From Dastarcus helophoroides (lineage: Eukaryota; Arthropoda; Insecta; Coleoptera; Bothrideridae): DNA of 64,000 bases. The stretch spans positions 19,927,539 to 19,991,538 of the forward strand of contig CM053330.1 in NCBI GenBank assembly GCA_028583605.1. The letters are read 5' to 3'. The first letter of the stretch is position 1. Every line of letters starts with the position of its first letter. Shown here piece by piece: positions 23,801 through 34,139 of the stretch. The translations under genes and the position numbers were made by a program. The notes below the pieces were generated by a model. The model was not told where the DNA came from, ran no database searches, and saw only the letters and a list, made by a program, of their open reading frames with translations.

Positions 23801-25498
23801 CTTTTCTAGTCGTTGTTGGGTCGTTTGTGTTGCGGAGCTGTCTCCTTAAATTGTTTCGTATGCATCAAGTTCTCTGTTATTTTACATCAACCAGAGGCCA
23901 GTTACCCTTAATGGAGATAAAGGACCATTGGCGACCTCCAGTTTATCGAAGCTTATTTGTGGCAGGTCAAAATTGCATGCACTAGATGTGTTAAACAATT
24001 AGAAATAGGAAAGATTGGAACAAAAGCAAAAGACCGCCAGTATCGATTTGAATCTCAATGCAGATAACGTGGATGCATCTTTTGCTAATCTATTTAGATT
24101 AGTGCACTTGAAAGTGCCAGTTCTGCTGGCCAAATACGTATCGCGCAATTATTTATTTAATTGCCGATGTGGTAAAGGGATGAAACCTTATATGGACTTA
24201 ATCACAAGCCACAGTGTTTAGTTTAGTGCTCTTTCACCAAGATTTCAAAAATATTGAGACTTATAACAGCCATAAATATTTAATATATCAAAAATAGTCC
24301 CGTTCCCTATTTATTCCAGACTTTTAGAATAAGAATAATATACCTAGTGTTAGCTACACAACTTGTAACATCTGTGTTAAATATGGCAATATATCGTTTA
24401 AAATTTTTTTAATAATTCAAGGTGCGTCGTCCGTTAAGTACAATTCGTGTATAACTCGTCGGCTGTATCTAACAAATTTGGATATTATAAAATCAAAATC
24501 ATAAAAAAATAAAAAAGCAAAGACGCAATTTTCAGTTTAAAGTAAAAAATTAACAAAAGTAAAAGCTGAAACTGTAAAAAATTCAAAATTAAAAAATCGA
24601 ATAAAAAATATTTCGAACTAAATCTTTAAAATATTGAGAATTAGTTGAAATGTTGAGATTAAATTCAAAATACTTGAAAGCAAATGAATCTAGAAATCTT
24701 AATTTTGCGTTTGCATGGAAAATTTAGTTTTACACTAAAGTGTGACATAGAATACTATTAAAAAACCTGAAATTAAATTTAGTCAACATTTAGAAAATAA
24801 AATGAAAATTCAGAAAATTTGTATCTAGAGTATAATGATAGGTAACTAAGGTATTATGATTGTAATTAACTTATTTTTTGCTACTAAGTTATTACGAAGC
24901 TGCTATAATATTATGAGGTTAATAATTATCAATAAAGATTAAACTTAGAGGATACTTAAATTTCAATGAAACGATAAAATTTCTAACTTTTTACTGCTTT
25001 CATATCTCTAATTATTTATTTATAAGTATAACAAAATGTTAGTATAAACAAACTCGTGAGGAAAGCAGTTTTACTCGTTTAGTAAAACTTTACTTTTCTA
25101 TTTTTTGTTAATATACTATTATCACGATAAATAAAAGTGCAGTAAGTCTCTTACCTCTTGTAAGTCGATATGTTCGCAAGAAAGAACAATCTTAGAGTTC
25201 GGTGGACTTCTGAATGACCATCTACAAGAGACTGGTGGTGTGAAAAAATGAGGATATTCCTTATTGTGAAATTCGAATTTTTGTCCCGGAGATATAAACT
25301 TTTCGACGTCGCAATCTGCGTCGAATGCCAAACTAAGGGGATAGAAAATATTAAGAATGGCGGTTAAAGCCATCACACTCGATGAAAGAGTTCCTGAAAA
25401 TAAAGGATTCTCAACGTTGAAATAACTAATTCAATTAAATTTTCACTTTTCAGCTTTTATTTTATAAAAATAAATTATTAAGTATGTTAATTACCCAT
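8819..25498 (-). CDS. CUB-domain trypsin-like serine protease, copy A (venom serine protease 34-like)
   Basis: Predicted secreted zymogen of 402 aa. Eight exons join in frame with GT-AG introns: 25498-25495, 25393-25155, 23401-23275, 23208-23111, 11007-10809, 9503-9303, 9216-8899 and 8841-8819. Seen: signal peptide (about residues 1-24/27), CUB domain (about 29-145) with Cys pairs, CDCG linker, IVGG mature N-terminus at 159, catalytic His201 (TAAHC), Asp251 (HDIGL) and Ser346 (DSGGP). Asp340 sits at the trypsin S1 position, so cleavage after Lys/Arg is expected by family knowledge. Odd points: the residue before IVGG is Thr158 rather than Arg/Lys, and Tyr precedes the active-site Asp-Ser where most trypsins have Gly. 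Length fits the insect CUB-protease family. The start was chosen because the ATGG exon is conserved at the same place in copy B. Lies in tandem with copy B on the same strand. The physiological substrate cannot be inferred. Confidence 0.9.
8899..9216 (-). CDS. Gene A exon 7: catalytic Ser and substrate pocket
   Basis: Starts [10 protein letters not shown]. Contains [14 protein letters not shown] (Asp340, Ser346), [20 protein letters not shown] and the C-terminal helix SYLDWI. Nearly identical to copy B exon 7. Confidence 0.95.
9303..9503 (-). CDS. Gene A exon 6: catalytic Asp
   Basis: Residues 223-289, with HDIGLVK carrying catalytic Asp251 and the PVCLPF motif typical of S1 proteases. Ends TVTALG at donor GTAAGT. 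Confidence 0.92.
9620..10670. other. Insertion in intron 5 of gene A, absent from B
   Basis: Intron 5 is 1305 bp in A and 291 bp in B; the outer parts align, leaving about 1.05 kb of extra DNA in A. The insert has no motif I can name; it contains an ORF of 93 codons on the minus strand without a recognisable domain. Confidence 0.5.
10809..11007 (-). CDS. Gene A exon 5: activation site and catalytic His
   Basis: Starts [15 protein letters not shown] after acceptor TTTTGCAG and contains VTAAHC (His201) and an N-glycosylation sequon NIT. The donor is A|GTAATA, aligned with the better G|GTATAT donor of copy B. Thr replaces the basic P1 residue. Confidence 0.9.
11066..12350. other. Insertion in intron 4 of gene A, absent from B
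   Basis: Sequence on both sides (tattatatctcta and ataaggtatttcttt) is contiguous in copy B near 43005-43025. Ends carry ccagtgacagctgg and ccagtcgcctctgcctgtgac, which are weakly inverted. Probably a transposon; no coding motif recognised. Confidence 0.45.
12395..12476 (+). repeat. 3' end of a LINE/SINE with (TTTA)n tail
   Basis: About 50 bp ending gaaataaacgtg followed by six TTTA units. The copy B homologue lacks exactly this stretch, so it inserted after the duplication. Tetranucleotide 3' tails are usual for some non-LTR elements. Confidence 0.5.
12735..13040. mobile_element. MITE-like inverted repeat
   Basis: gcttaagcttgg near the left edge and ccaaagcttaagc near the right are inverted, with internal palindromes ggttcagctgaacc at 12833 and 12984. 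No ORF; boundaries approximate. Confidence 0.4.
13512..13543. repeat. Perfect 14-bp hairpin
   Basis: agattttatgtaaa and its reverse complement separated by tagc, at the left edge of the Penelope-derived repeat. Function unknown. Confidence 0.5.
13544..13795 (+). mobile_element. Penelope-like element 3' tail
   Basis: Shares tctctgaagatgatagcttg, aacgcgttagagcaacct and ggtttcaggggacaag with 34560-34660, where this tail directly follows a GIY-YIG coding relic, and with both arms at 59800-60035. The ORF here is part of the tail and not a gene. Confidence 0.65.
13905..13965. repeat. Terminal fragment of foldback family 2
   Basis: atatcgggtgtaacggcatc matches the outer ends of the element at 32016-33007. 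Only about 60 bp remain, and another repeat with an acagggtgagcg start follows. Confidence 0.45.
15014..15224. mobile_element. MITE, about 210 bp
   Basis: Terminal inverted repeats of about 32 bp (cacgatgttcttattaggcg at left, its complement at 15194-15213). No ORF; the target duplication is not clear. Confidence 0.65.
15603..17553. mobile_element. Non-autonomous hAT-like element with perfect 8-bp TSD
   Basis: Ends are perfect 16-bp inverted repeats caggcacgtagccagg and cctggctacgtgcctg, flanked by the direct duplication cttaaaat at 15595-15602 and 17554-17561. Eight-bp duplications and CAGG ends are characteristic of the hAT superfamily. The 1.9-kb interior is very AT-rich, with no transposase ORF. 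Confidence 0.9.
17948..18226 (+). pseudogene. hAT transposase C-terminal relic
   Basis: Read across one stop: [30 protein letters not shown], then [19 protein letters not shown] and [20 protein letters not shown]. The last block corresponds to the hAT dimerisation motif (SAEAERSFS-type) of ZMYM1-like transposases. Short and interrupted; not functional. Confidence 0.6.
18540..20600. mobile_element. Long-TIR DNA element (family 3, copy 1, left end truncated)
   Basis: Inverted arms of about 500 bp matching 60339-62111. The right end gggcacccgg is intact and followed by TA; the left end lacks the first ~150 bp. The interior is longer than in copy 2 and holds a transposase-associated coding relic. 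Lies in intron 4 of gene A. Confidence 0.75.
19220..19530 (+). pseudogene. Helix-turn-helix coding relic inside family-3 element
   Basis: In shifting frames one reads [38 protein letters not shown] and [20 protein letters not shown]. This resembles the N-terminal HTH (DUF4817-type) found in many insect DNA-transposon proteins. Frameshifted with stops. Confidence 0.4.
20603..21499. other. AT-rich intronic DNA, no gene
   Basis: Part of intron 4 of gene A. 20900-21330 is A-rich low-complexity sequence. Nothing recognisable. Confidence 0.5.
21500..22590. repeat. Tandem direct duplication, period about 545 bp
   Basis: The block from aaatctacattaacagaaca (21569) to ctcatcgggaag (22008) recurs from 22114 to about 22573, with shared landmarks gagctgatctcaga and aatgaccag. 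The copies have diverged. Intronic, no ORF. Confidence 0.75.
23111..23208 (-). CDS. Gene A exon 4: end of CUB and linker
   Basis: Acceptor TTTACAG. Encodes [17 protein letters not shown] followed by a short linker and CDCGLKNG, whose Cys normally tethers the light chain to the protease domain. Ends in phase 0 at GTAATT. Confidence 0.85.
23275..23401 (-). CDS. Gene A exon 3: middle of CUB domain
   Basis: Begins [15 protein letters not shown] and ends QNQMTI plus one base. The donor GTAATG at 23274 was preferred to GTATTT at 23253 because only it keeps copy B in frame, and because the joined sequence then matches the spacing usual in CUB domains of this protease family. Confidence 0.8.
25155..25393 (-). 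CDS. Gene A exon 2: signal peptide and N-terminal half of CUB
   Basis: Residues 2-81. Acceptor TTTTCAG at 25394; donor GTAAGAG after ...DLQE in phase 0. Contains the hydrophobic signal, then the first CUB strands with conserved Cys (DADCD, VSCRW, LSCEH). Confidence 0.9.
25495..25498 (-). CDS. Gene A exon 1 (start codon exon)
   Basis: Only ATG plus one G are coding before the donor GTAATT. The ATG sits in a GGGAAAAATGG context shared with copy B. Joined to exon 2 it gives [11 protein letters not shown], in frame with the hydrophobic signal sequence; exon 2 also holds an in-frame Met that could act as an alternative start. Confidence 0.75.
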
Positions 25499-25582
25499 TT
25501 TTCCCGAACAATTTACATTAAACTATTATTTCGTTATATTGATATTGTCATTCGATACTAAAAAAAATTAAAAGTGGCGTGC

Positions 25583-25590
25583 CTTTTATG
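25583..25590 (-). promoter_or_regulatory. Gene A TATA-like box
   Basis: Minus strand CATAAAAG, 85 bp upstream of the ATG and conserved in copy B at almost the same distance. GATA-type sites (TTATC on the + strand, 25609-25613 and 25640-25643) lie just upstream. Transcription probably starts about 25-30 bp downstream; this is inferred. Confidence 0.6.
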
Positions 25591-25687
25591 CTGATCTTCC
25601 CAGATATCTTTATCGGATCATCTAAACAATTCTTTTTTTTATCTAACATTAATCAGTACTTTAGGTCTTTGATCTTTTTATACTAGA

Positions 25688-25704
25688 ACGTGCAATTTAC
25701 ACGT
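25688..25704. promoter_or_regulatory. Upstream palindrome, gene A promoter
   Basis: acgtgcaatttacacgt, an imperfect palindrome about 190 bp before the ATG. The equivalent in copy B is perfect. ACGTG half sites are recognised by some bHLH/bHLH-PAS factors; a role here is inferred. Confidence 0.45.
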
Positions 25705-25987
25705 GTTATGTTTCATTGGAGCTTATTCAATTATCTACTCTAAATTTTAAGGACCAAACGACACAATGTTCTTAAACAATCGTTTCAAAACAAATTCAAT
25801 TTCGGGTCGTATCTAGGATTTTCTTGATATATCCTCGTGCTATTTTGCTTTTAAGATTTTGCATAAATACTTAAAGATATTGCAAAGTGCTTAAAATTTT
25901 CCAGAAAAATAAACATATTAACCTAGCTTAGAAAAACTGCTTCAAAATTTAACACGAGTTTCATTATTTTAATAAATTAATTTACTC

Positions 25988-26098
25988 ACAACTATTAAAC
26001 TTTATCAACGATTAAAAACCAACAGATATAAAAAATTCCACATTCTGGAATTTTTAATATCTGTTGCTTTTCAATCGTTAATAAAGTTTAATAGTTAT
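25988..26098. repeat. 107-nt hairpin with 51-bp arms
   Basis: Arms 25990-26040 and 26046-26096 match at 47 of 51 positions around a 5-nt loop. Related sequences occur at 31930-32000 and 54328-54448, so a small foldback MITE is more likely than an RNA gene. Confidence 0.7.
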
Positions 26099-27227
26099 GA
26101 ATATTAAAAAATTCCACGAAGTAAGGGTTGGAAATGTCAAATTAATTTACATTTGCGCTCTTGATAAGTAAGAGACTAGTTACTTTATTCCTAGACCAAT
26201 TTACTTCTCTTTCTAAGGATATAGCGTTAAATGATTTCTAGTTGTTTTTACTTAAAATAAAATAAATTTCATGTGTGTCACCATGCTTCTCTACCTAGAA
26301 AACGGTAGTTTCTACGTTAACAATCTCAAGATCCAAAACTTATTAGCTACTTTCAATGTAGGCTTGGTAAAATTTCACAAAAGAAAATTAAATTTCCAAA
26401 TATTAGTTTTAGGGCCAGATTAATAAAATAAAACCTATAATGGATTTAATTTATAAAAAAGAGCTGCCACAAATTTAGAAAAATTTGATTTGGTGCCCTT
26501 AAGATAATCGAAGTTTGTTGTAGTGGAGATTTTGAAAAATTGATTGAAATACTTTCTATCAAGAACATTCTTCAGTATTTATTAAAAGTCTTTGCGATTG
26601 ATTCTCTTTTTTTAATCTTATTCAGTACTAAAATTGGAACCTTTGCTCAAATTTAGCTAATATCGAAACAATTCAAAGAATCTAGATCTCAATGGTAAGG
26701 GCCGAAAAAGGGATGTCCCGTATATAAGATAGGTATTCCTCAGGAATAATGTCCTTAGATGTTTTTCAGCGGTCTCATGGTAAAGCTTTTCTAGATATAA
26801 TTTAACCCCATTTTCATTTAAACGATATTTCAGCCCAGTGCTATGATTTTTCACTAAGTGGTCATCATTCAAAGAATTTTTTTTTTTTTAGTTTGCTAAT
26901 CAATAACCTAGAAGATTGTACCATAAATAAAAGTGAGGTTTTAAAAACTAGAAGTATTTCCTACAAGTCGCACATGCTGATTTTCGTGTTGATTGAAATG
27001 AGGCAAGAAATTAAAATAGTTGTTTTGCAGATAATAACGTATGTCTCAAAATTTTAGCGCATTTTTTTGTAACAAATAATAAACTTTATTCCAATTTATA
27101 TCATTTAATATAATTCATAGGTTAGTTTAGTTTAGTTTATTCTTTAAAAATGCACAAATGTCCATATACATACACATATAAATATAACGAAAATTATAAT
27201 TACAAAAATTACAACAGTTCTAAAGAT

Positions 27228-27455
27228 TCAAAACATACGTCTAACATATAAAATCAGTTGTTTCTTAAACGTATAAAAAGACACTGCATTTTTTAGTTCT
27301 AGAGGTAATTCATTTAAATATTTTAAACCGTTACATAAAAATGATTTTTTTGTAATTTCCTTATTTACTCTTTCTATGTAAAAATTCGTGACATTTCTAG
27401 TACTGTAATAATGAATTCCTTCCACAAGTTTAAATTTTAAATAATAAGGCAGCAA
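27228..27455 (-). pseudogene. LINE C-terminal segment
   Basis: YYSTRNVTNFYIERVNKEIT and the LPLELKNAVSFYTFKKQL pattern are typical of the end of LINE ORF2. Confidence 0.65.
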
Positions 27456-27763
27456 ACTATTTTTTTATTTTATTTTATTCTATTTTTAAAATTTAGATTA
27501 TATATAATTCTGCAAAAATAATTTACCTTATTTTGTTACTTTTTGTAAAATACGTTCAGCATGTAATGTAAAATTTAACTGGCGATCAATGATCAATCCT
27601 AAATATTTAATTTCATTAACATATTCAATTACCGAATCATTTATCAATATAGGTAGTCTTCCATTGGAAGTCAAATCACCTAGTATCATAGCCTTGCTTT
27701 TACCTTCATTAATAAAAAGATTATTTAATTTAAGCCAATTACGAATATTTTTTAGTGCACAAT

Positions 27764-28144
27764 TTAACTTGAGAAATCCGTATCACAATCTAATACAGCC
27801 ACTAATGCTTCATCGGCAAACAAATTTAAAAATGCAAAATCAGGTACATAAAAAGTAATATCATTAATATACAACAGAAATAAAATAGGTCCCAATGGTG
27901 TACCCTGGGGAACACCATGTTCATTAATTAACAAATCTGAACTCGTTTGATCTATACACACTTTTTGAGGTCGTTGAAATAAATGAGAAGTAAACCATTC
28001 TAAGGAGTGGTTATCAAAACCTAGTCTTTTCAATTTTTTTAACAGTAAACTACGATTAACTGTTTCAAAGGCTTGTCTTAAATCCAAAAATGAAGCCACA
28101 ATTACATTTTTACTGCTATCAATCCATTTCTTCCAAGTAGACAC
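27764..28144 (-). pseudogene. LINE reverse transcriptase palm
   Basis: Contains the SFLDL catalytic Asp region, GVPQGTPLGPILFLLYINDI and NLFADEALV. The second catalytic Asp of the FADD box is Glu, which should abolish activity. Confidence 0.85.
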
Positions 28145-28605
28145 TACCAGTTAAATGGATGTTTCGCAGGAATGGCCAATCCTAAAGCCTGATTGGTTTT
28201 TCATCAGAATGTTGTTGTTCTCCACGAATTTCAGAATCTGTTCACGAATTGAAGTCTCAAACAATTTACACAAAAAACATACAGTCGATGTTGATCGAAA
28301 ATCTCCAGAATTAAGTTAATTCGGTACCTTGGGCAACGGACACATTTTACACTCTTTCCATCTCGACGGAAATTCGCCCTTTTGTAAAGACATATTAAAA
28401 ACATCCATTATTTTGTTTTTAAGAAAAAAAACCACACATATTCAGTATAACTTTATCACGTCGTTCTTTGAGTTCTTAGTTGTGATAACACTCTTCTGGA
28501 ACATCAAGAAAGTTATATGTTCAAACTTAAACTTAAACTCGGGGTCTGGTAACGAACTTCCATCTTCTTCAAAATAGTAATGAATATTCGGATTTCCAGA
28601 ATTGA

Positions 28606-29022
28606 CTATGTTATTAAGAGACGTGTACTTTCCACATCTTTTTTCAGCCATGTTTGTTGTCCTCTATCTTTTTTGTACAGAAGTTTTTTTTTCTTTTTTC
28701 TTATTAGACCTGTTACGTTGTTTCCTAAGGTTCTATAATTCTTCCAGCAATCATTACTGTTATCAAAAAGGGTTCTTTTATAAGCTTCATCCCTGAGGTT
28801 CACCAGTTGTTTAATCTCATGGTCATACCACTGTTGATGTTTATTAGTAAATTTAACCACAGTAAATAACAAAATCATTAGCTTAAACGGAATTAACAGA
28901 CTAAGGAGCAATTTTCTGCGAACCTCAATCATTTGGTTTTGGACAACTTGAACATTAACATCAACTACGCGTATATTTTTAGAAATTCTAAGTATTAGTT
29001 GTTCTTTGTTTATGCTTACCAC
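28606..29022 (-). pseudogene. LINE linker between endonuclease and RT
   Basis: WYDHEIKQLVNLRDEAYKRT is the standard motif upstream of RT in Jockey/CR1/RTE-like elements. No endonuclease catalytic motif seen upstream, so the element is 5' truncated. Confidence 0.6.
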
Positions 29023-29639
29023 CCTCTATCATATACTTTTCAAGATAAAACTGCCCCCAAAATTCATCCATTGGATGGGCCTGGGGCAAATATAATGATT
29101 ATAATTTCAAAGAACAAGGGGTTAGCAAAAAGCCAAAAAAAAATAGGAAAAGCGTGGATTAGATTAAGAAATGTCTGACCAAATTTGCTTTTGTACACGA
29201 TTATCACGTTGGAGATGATCTAGTGTTTTAAGCTGTCGTTATTTGAAAGAAAAACAAAATTAGTTTGGTCAAAACAACATACCGTTTTATCCCCGAAACG
29301 ATAAACCTCCAACTTAATTCAAGCCAGCTCACTTGAAAATTTTTTGACATTTTTATATCTAAAAGTGTATGATATGAGATAGCAAATAGAAAACAATACA
29401 ATTAGGAAATTAAGAAATTTTTTACAGAAAGGTACGTTACCTTGATGTTTAAGCCCCCTAAATCCTGACGGTTGATATTACGAGAAAATTGTGCCTCGTT
29501 GAACAGCTTGGGTCCCTTTAATAATTTTGTTAGTTACTAAGTTGGCAACTATGATAAATAATGTAAGTTTAAATTAAGTTATTTATTACGAAAGGATATA
29601 GTTAAATATTTTCTGCCAAAACTGTTGAGACATACTTAG

Positions 29640-31490
29640 ACAAAGCGCTTGGGAACGGAATTTCCAAGCGCAGTCTCTCGCTCGCCCCATACACCACCTC
29701 CTTCTCAGACACACTCCCCTAAGGTTTAAACGGTTTCAGGTTCTTTTGGGGGTTTGCAAAGTCGATTGGAAAGAATTTTACATGCTCAACTTTTCCACCT
29801 TTACTCGATGACAATAACAATATTGCAACTATTTCTAAGGAGAAGGCTGATCTTCTAGCCTTAATGTTTACTGAAAATTTCAACCTTGATTCTCGAATCG
29901 CAGAACTATTCTTCCTAAGGTTTTCACCTCGAAGCCTGAAATTGTTTTCAGACAACGCACAATCAGGAAGATTCTCTTCGAGTTCGACACCTCGAAAGCT
30001 TCTGGCCTTGATGGCTTCCCCGCTATTGTTCTTACATAGTGCGCTCCAGAGCTGAGTCCTGTGCTAAGCAAATTGTTCACAGTCTCTTACAACAAAGGTG
30101 TATTCCCTAACATCTGGAAATCTGCTAGGGTGCAAAAGGAATATCACAAACAACTACCGCTCTACATCTTTGTTGCTCGTTAAATCTAAACTGATGGAGA
30201 AGGTTATCAACATCGAGATTCTCAGATATCTGGAGGAGAATAGAATCATCTCGGACAGGCAATGCCGCTACAGACAACAACAGTCAACTGGCAATCTACT
30301 GGAATATGTTACTCATACCTGTAACTCAGTTATGGAAAAACATAGTGAGGCTAGAATTGTGGCATTGGATATCTCAAAGGGCTTCGACAGAGTCTGGCAC
30401 CAATCTCTTCTCGCCAAATTAACATATTATGGTCTTTCTCCTGGATTCTGTCATTTGATATCTAATTTTCTCGTTGACGGATCTCTTCAGGTCGTCGTCG
30501 AGACATTTGCGATTAATGCAGAAATACCTCAGGGGTCTGTCCTGCCTCCTACTGTATTTCTGTTACACATAAGTAACCTCTTGACTTAAACTTTCTATGC
30601 AATATACAGCTACGCAGATGGTAGTAGCCTGGGATCATCTTTTTTCTCTGACAAACCATTATTTGCCGCTGCTTCAGGTTGACTGAGAACACAACAGATA
30701 CAGATGATTAATCGATATCTCGAAATCATTCTGGAATAGAAGGAAAATCTGGTCGATTTCAAAAACTCAGACCGCGGTTTGCTCTAAAAAACATCAAGGG
30801 ATAATGCAACAAACATACTAGTGCACGGTAAAATCCTCCCGATGGGATCTAATATGTCTACTCTAGGAGAGAATGTAAGCACTAACTTCTCTTGGGACGA
30901 TAATGTGCGCGCCATTGCTAAATCCGCCCCTCAGAAGCTAGGCTTTATTTTTAGATCTTAAAAATACTTCACATGTTATCAGCTACTCGCACTATACAAA
31001 ACGCAAATTAGGCCAACACTAGAATACTGTTCTTGTCTTTGGAGTTCAGCCCCAAAGCACATTTTAGCTCTTTTGAATTCAATTTAAAGAAGAGCGATTT
31101 GCCTAATTGATGACAAGGGTTTGACCAATTCTTTCGAATCATTAGAGCACAGGTGGATGGTTGATGAGTTCTATTTTTCTACAAGTACTATCATGGAAGA
31201 TGCTAGCAGAAACTAATAGAACTGATCGCCTCGAGGGCAAGATTCTTGAGGCATACAAGACAGTCGGAGACAGCAAATTCCTGTGCGGTCCAGCTTGACA
31301 CAGTGAGGACTTCTGTCTACGGAGACTCTTTTTTCTAAAGAAGTTTCATGCTACGGAACTCGTTACCGAAAGGAATTTTCTCCAAGAATTACAACCTATC
31401 CTTATTTAAGAAGGCGGTTCATCGCCATCTATCCTTGTTTCTACATCCTACTCGCAGTCCTTTAAAGGCATAACAGGGTTGCCCTTTACG
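29640..31490 (+). mobile_element. Non-LTR retrotransposon (LINE), plus strand, decayed
   Basis: Pre-RT region with KEKADLLALMFTENFNLDSR near 29838-29897, RT at 30098-30589, then YADG near 30612, thumb with KILPMGSNMSTLGENVS, and a C-terminal LEYCSCLWSSAPKHIL motif near 31020. The catalytic YADD box reads YADG. Many stops. Opposite orientation to the neighbouring LINE. Confidence 0.8.
30098..30589 (+). pseudogene. LINE reverse transcriptase fragment
   Basis: MEKVINIEILRYLEENRIIS, VALDISKGFDRVWHQSLLAK and IPQGSVLPPTVFLLHIS are RT motifs. A stop follows just before the catalytic box. Confidence 0.85.
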
Positions 31491-32015
31491 AATGGAATAA
31501 ACTTAAAAAAAAATTAAGAATATGGCGATATTACGAGTTTGCACATTCAGTCATAACTTTTCAAACTTGAAGTATCCCCAAGACGTCCTGAAAGTTTCAA
31601 AGCGCTGCGACTTACTTTCATTGTGTTCGGATTAACTTTATCAATTTTATTAATATTCAGTTTAAGAATGAATTTCTTATGTTTATTTTTTTATATTGAA
31701 AATGTTTTGTTAGCTCTAATCCATTTTCTTTATTAAGAGAATTTAGTTTTGTGAAAAAATAGAAAAAAAATATTTAAATTTATTTTTTTTCATATGGCAG
31801 AATGATTTTAATATTCAGAAAATTGTTTTTGAATTAGAATTTCTTACCACTAATAAATATTTTTTCTAATTTTTTTTTCAAAATTTACATTGTGAGAAAT
31901 AATTGACAATTTTAACCCTTACTATGTGGAATTTTTCAATATACAAAACTATTAAACTCCATTATCAATAACTACAATGAATATTAAAAATTCCACAATG
32001 TTTTTATAAATCTTT

Positions 32016-33007
32016 ATATCAGGTGTAACAGGATCATGATACACCATCTATTTTTTCTTTATTCATGAAGATTAAATTTTTAAACTTACTACACTTAATG
32101 TACTTATAAAATGTCAAATTTTGACAAAAGAATGACATTCCTACTGCTGTCACTTTCGCTAAAAGTAAAACAAATTTTTGATTTTTCAATAAAACATCCT
32201 GTATATTTTTACATTTTTGGAATTTGCACAATTTTCTGGATACAATGCAGCTTAAAAAAGTAATTTTTAAAGAATTGAAAATATTTTAGGTCCCATTTTA
32301 TTTTTCAACCTAGAAACTCTAATTAATTCTAATGGACCACTTTAACGCTAAAATAATTAAATCACGTGAAAAAGGATTATTTCATTATTTTATCATGTGA
32401 TATGATTAACGAAAATAGTTTTTATGTAATAACTTCATTTTATTAACCGGCACCAAATTGGTACTGTGGTACCACCAAAAAGTATGTATAATTAATGGCG
32501 AATCTAAGGATATTTTTATTTTTGATGTGAAATCAAGAACTGAGGTTACAGCTAAAAGTATTCAAAATTTTTGGTTTTATGTTATTTGAAGATTTATTCA
32601 ATAAGAACATAAGATAGCTGTGGAAAACAAATTTTAAAAAAGATACCTCCTAAGTTTTCCTTATTTAATTTTTTGCTGCGATAATGTGGTCATGTGAGTC
32701 ATGACCTTCTAAGCTGAAAAATAAAATGGGATTAAAAAATTTCGACCCTTTAAAAATCACTAATTTTATGTGTATTGTACCCAGAAAATTGTGCAAATTC
32801 CAGAAATGTAATAATCATAATACATAGGGTGTTCCATTTAAAAATCAAAGCTTGGTATCAGTTTTAGCGAAAGCAGCAATGTGAATGTTATTTTTGTGTC
32901 AAAATTTGACATTTCATAAATACATCAAGTGTAGCAACTTTAAGAATTATACTTTTATAACTAAAGAAAAGATAGGGGATGTACCATGATCCTGTTACAT
33001 CCGATAT
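32016..33007. mobile_element. Long-TIR foldback element (family 2)
   Basis: Inverted arms of about 295 bp (32016-32310 and 32712-33007) beginning tatatcaggtgtaacaggat. Landmarks such as aatttgcacaattttctgg and aatgtcaaattttgac are present in both arms. No ORF. A 60-bp end fragment of the same family lies at 13905. Confidence 0.8.
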
Positions 33008-34139
33008 ATAAAAATGAAAACTGACTCATATACAGGGTTACATCTCACCATTGGGATCTGCTAAACTATTACATATACAGGATCAATTAAATTACAAAAA
33101 AGTTGCCTAATTTTGATGGTAGTATTTTTATGACAACATATTTAAAATATCTCCCATGGTTGTTGAAATATTTTGAAAAACTGAAAATCATCAATTTCTA
33201 TTTTTTTGAATATCTTATTTGTTTATGAAGATAATGTCACGAAATTCGATAATCGGATAAAAGATATCTATTTTATTGAATTGGTGAAATTAGATTTTAT
33301 TTATCTATCTTGGTTCTCAATATGCGATCTTCAACTTTTTTTATGGACGCCATATTGAAATTTTACATGGCCGAATGGGCCAAGACAATGCGATATCAAC
33401 GATGTATAACATAAGTAAAAAATCTTTAGTCAGACTATCACAGAAGTGGATTTTAATAATTATTATTTGTAGGCCATTCCCGTCAAATGTTTTCGTTATG
33501 TCAATTACAACAGCCAACAAAGTCTTTTTTAAGCTGATTTAAATAACATTCTAATCAATTATACAAATAAGTAATTGAATAATATTTTTAATGTCAGAAA
33601 AGAATATTTATGATTTCTATGTAGGGGGATGCAAAAGAGACATCCTAAAATTATTTATTTACAATTATATCCAGTAAGACAGCAACTGAATTGTACCTTT
33701 TTTTTAAGTTATACAGATGTTTGAGGCAAAACGGTTCTTCATTCAAAAGAAGAATAGAAAAGGTGAAACCCAATTTTAACAAATTCAAAATCAGTAAAGC
33801 ATATCAGAAAAAGAGTATAAGTACGCAAAATTGAAAATATAATAATAAATAATCTACCGATTATGCTAAGAGATTAAGTTTTTGTCACTTATTGGAGGAA
33901 AAGAAAATAATAAATTTTCATCAAATGTGGTCTCATGAGTCGACCTTTACAAATATTGGATTATTTAATCGGAATAATCGTCACTACTGGTCCTAAAATA
34001 ATCGGATTCTAATTTGGCGATCAAGATATCAAGTTAGATTTAGTGTTAATGTGTAGCTTACTGATTAAATAAAATTTGACTATACTTTATAGATGAAACA
34101 TAAAGCAATAATAAAGACGTTGAACTACTCCAGAAATAT
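33008..34139. other. AT-rich intergenic DNA, no gene
   Basis: No conserved motif or long ORF recognised. Confidence 0.5.

Larger units (their letters stand above)
27122..29030 (-). mobile_element. Non-LTR retrotransposon (LINE), minus strand, decayed
   Basis: From right to left: endonuclease-RT linker (29022-28606), RT fingers (about 28430-28150, FGFR-like NQSGFRIGHSCET), RT palm (28144-27764, FLDLRQAFETVN and HGVPQGTPLGP), thumb (about 27750-27500, IRNWLKLNNLFIN and KYLGLIIDRQLNF) and C-terminal segment (27455-27228), then a TAAAC-repeat 3' tail. The catalytic FADD box reads FADE. Several stops and frameshifts; endonuclease missing. Confidence 0.85.
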
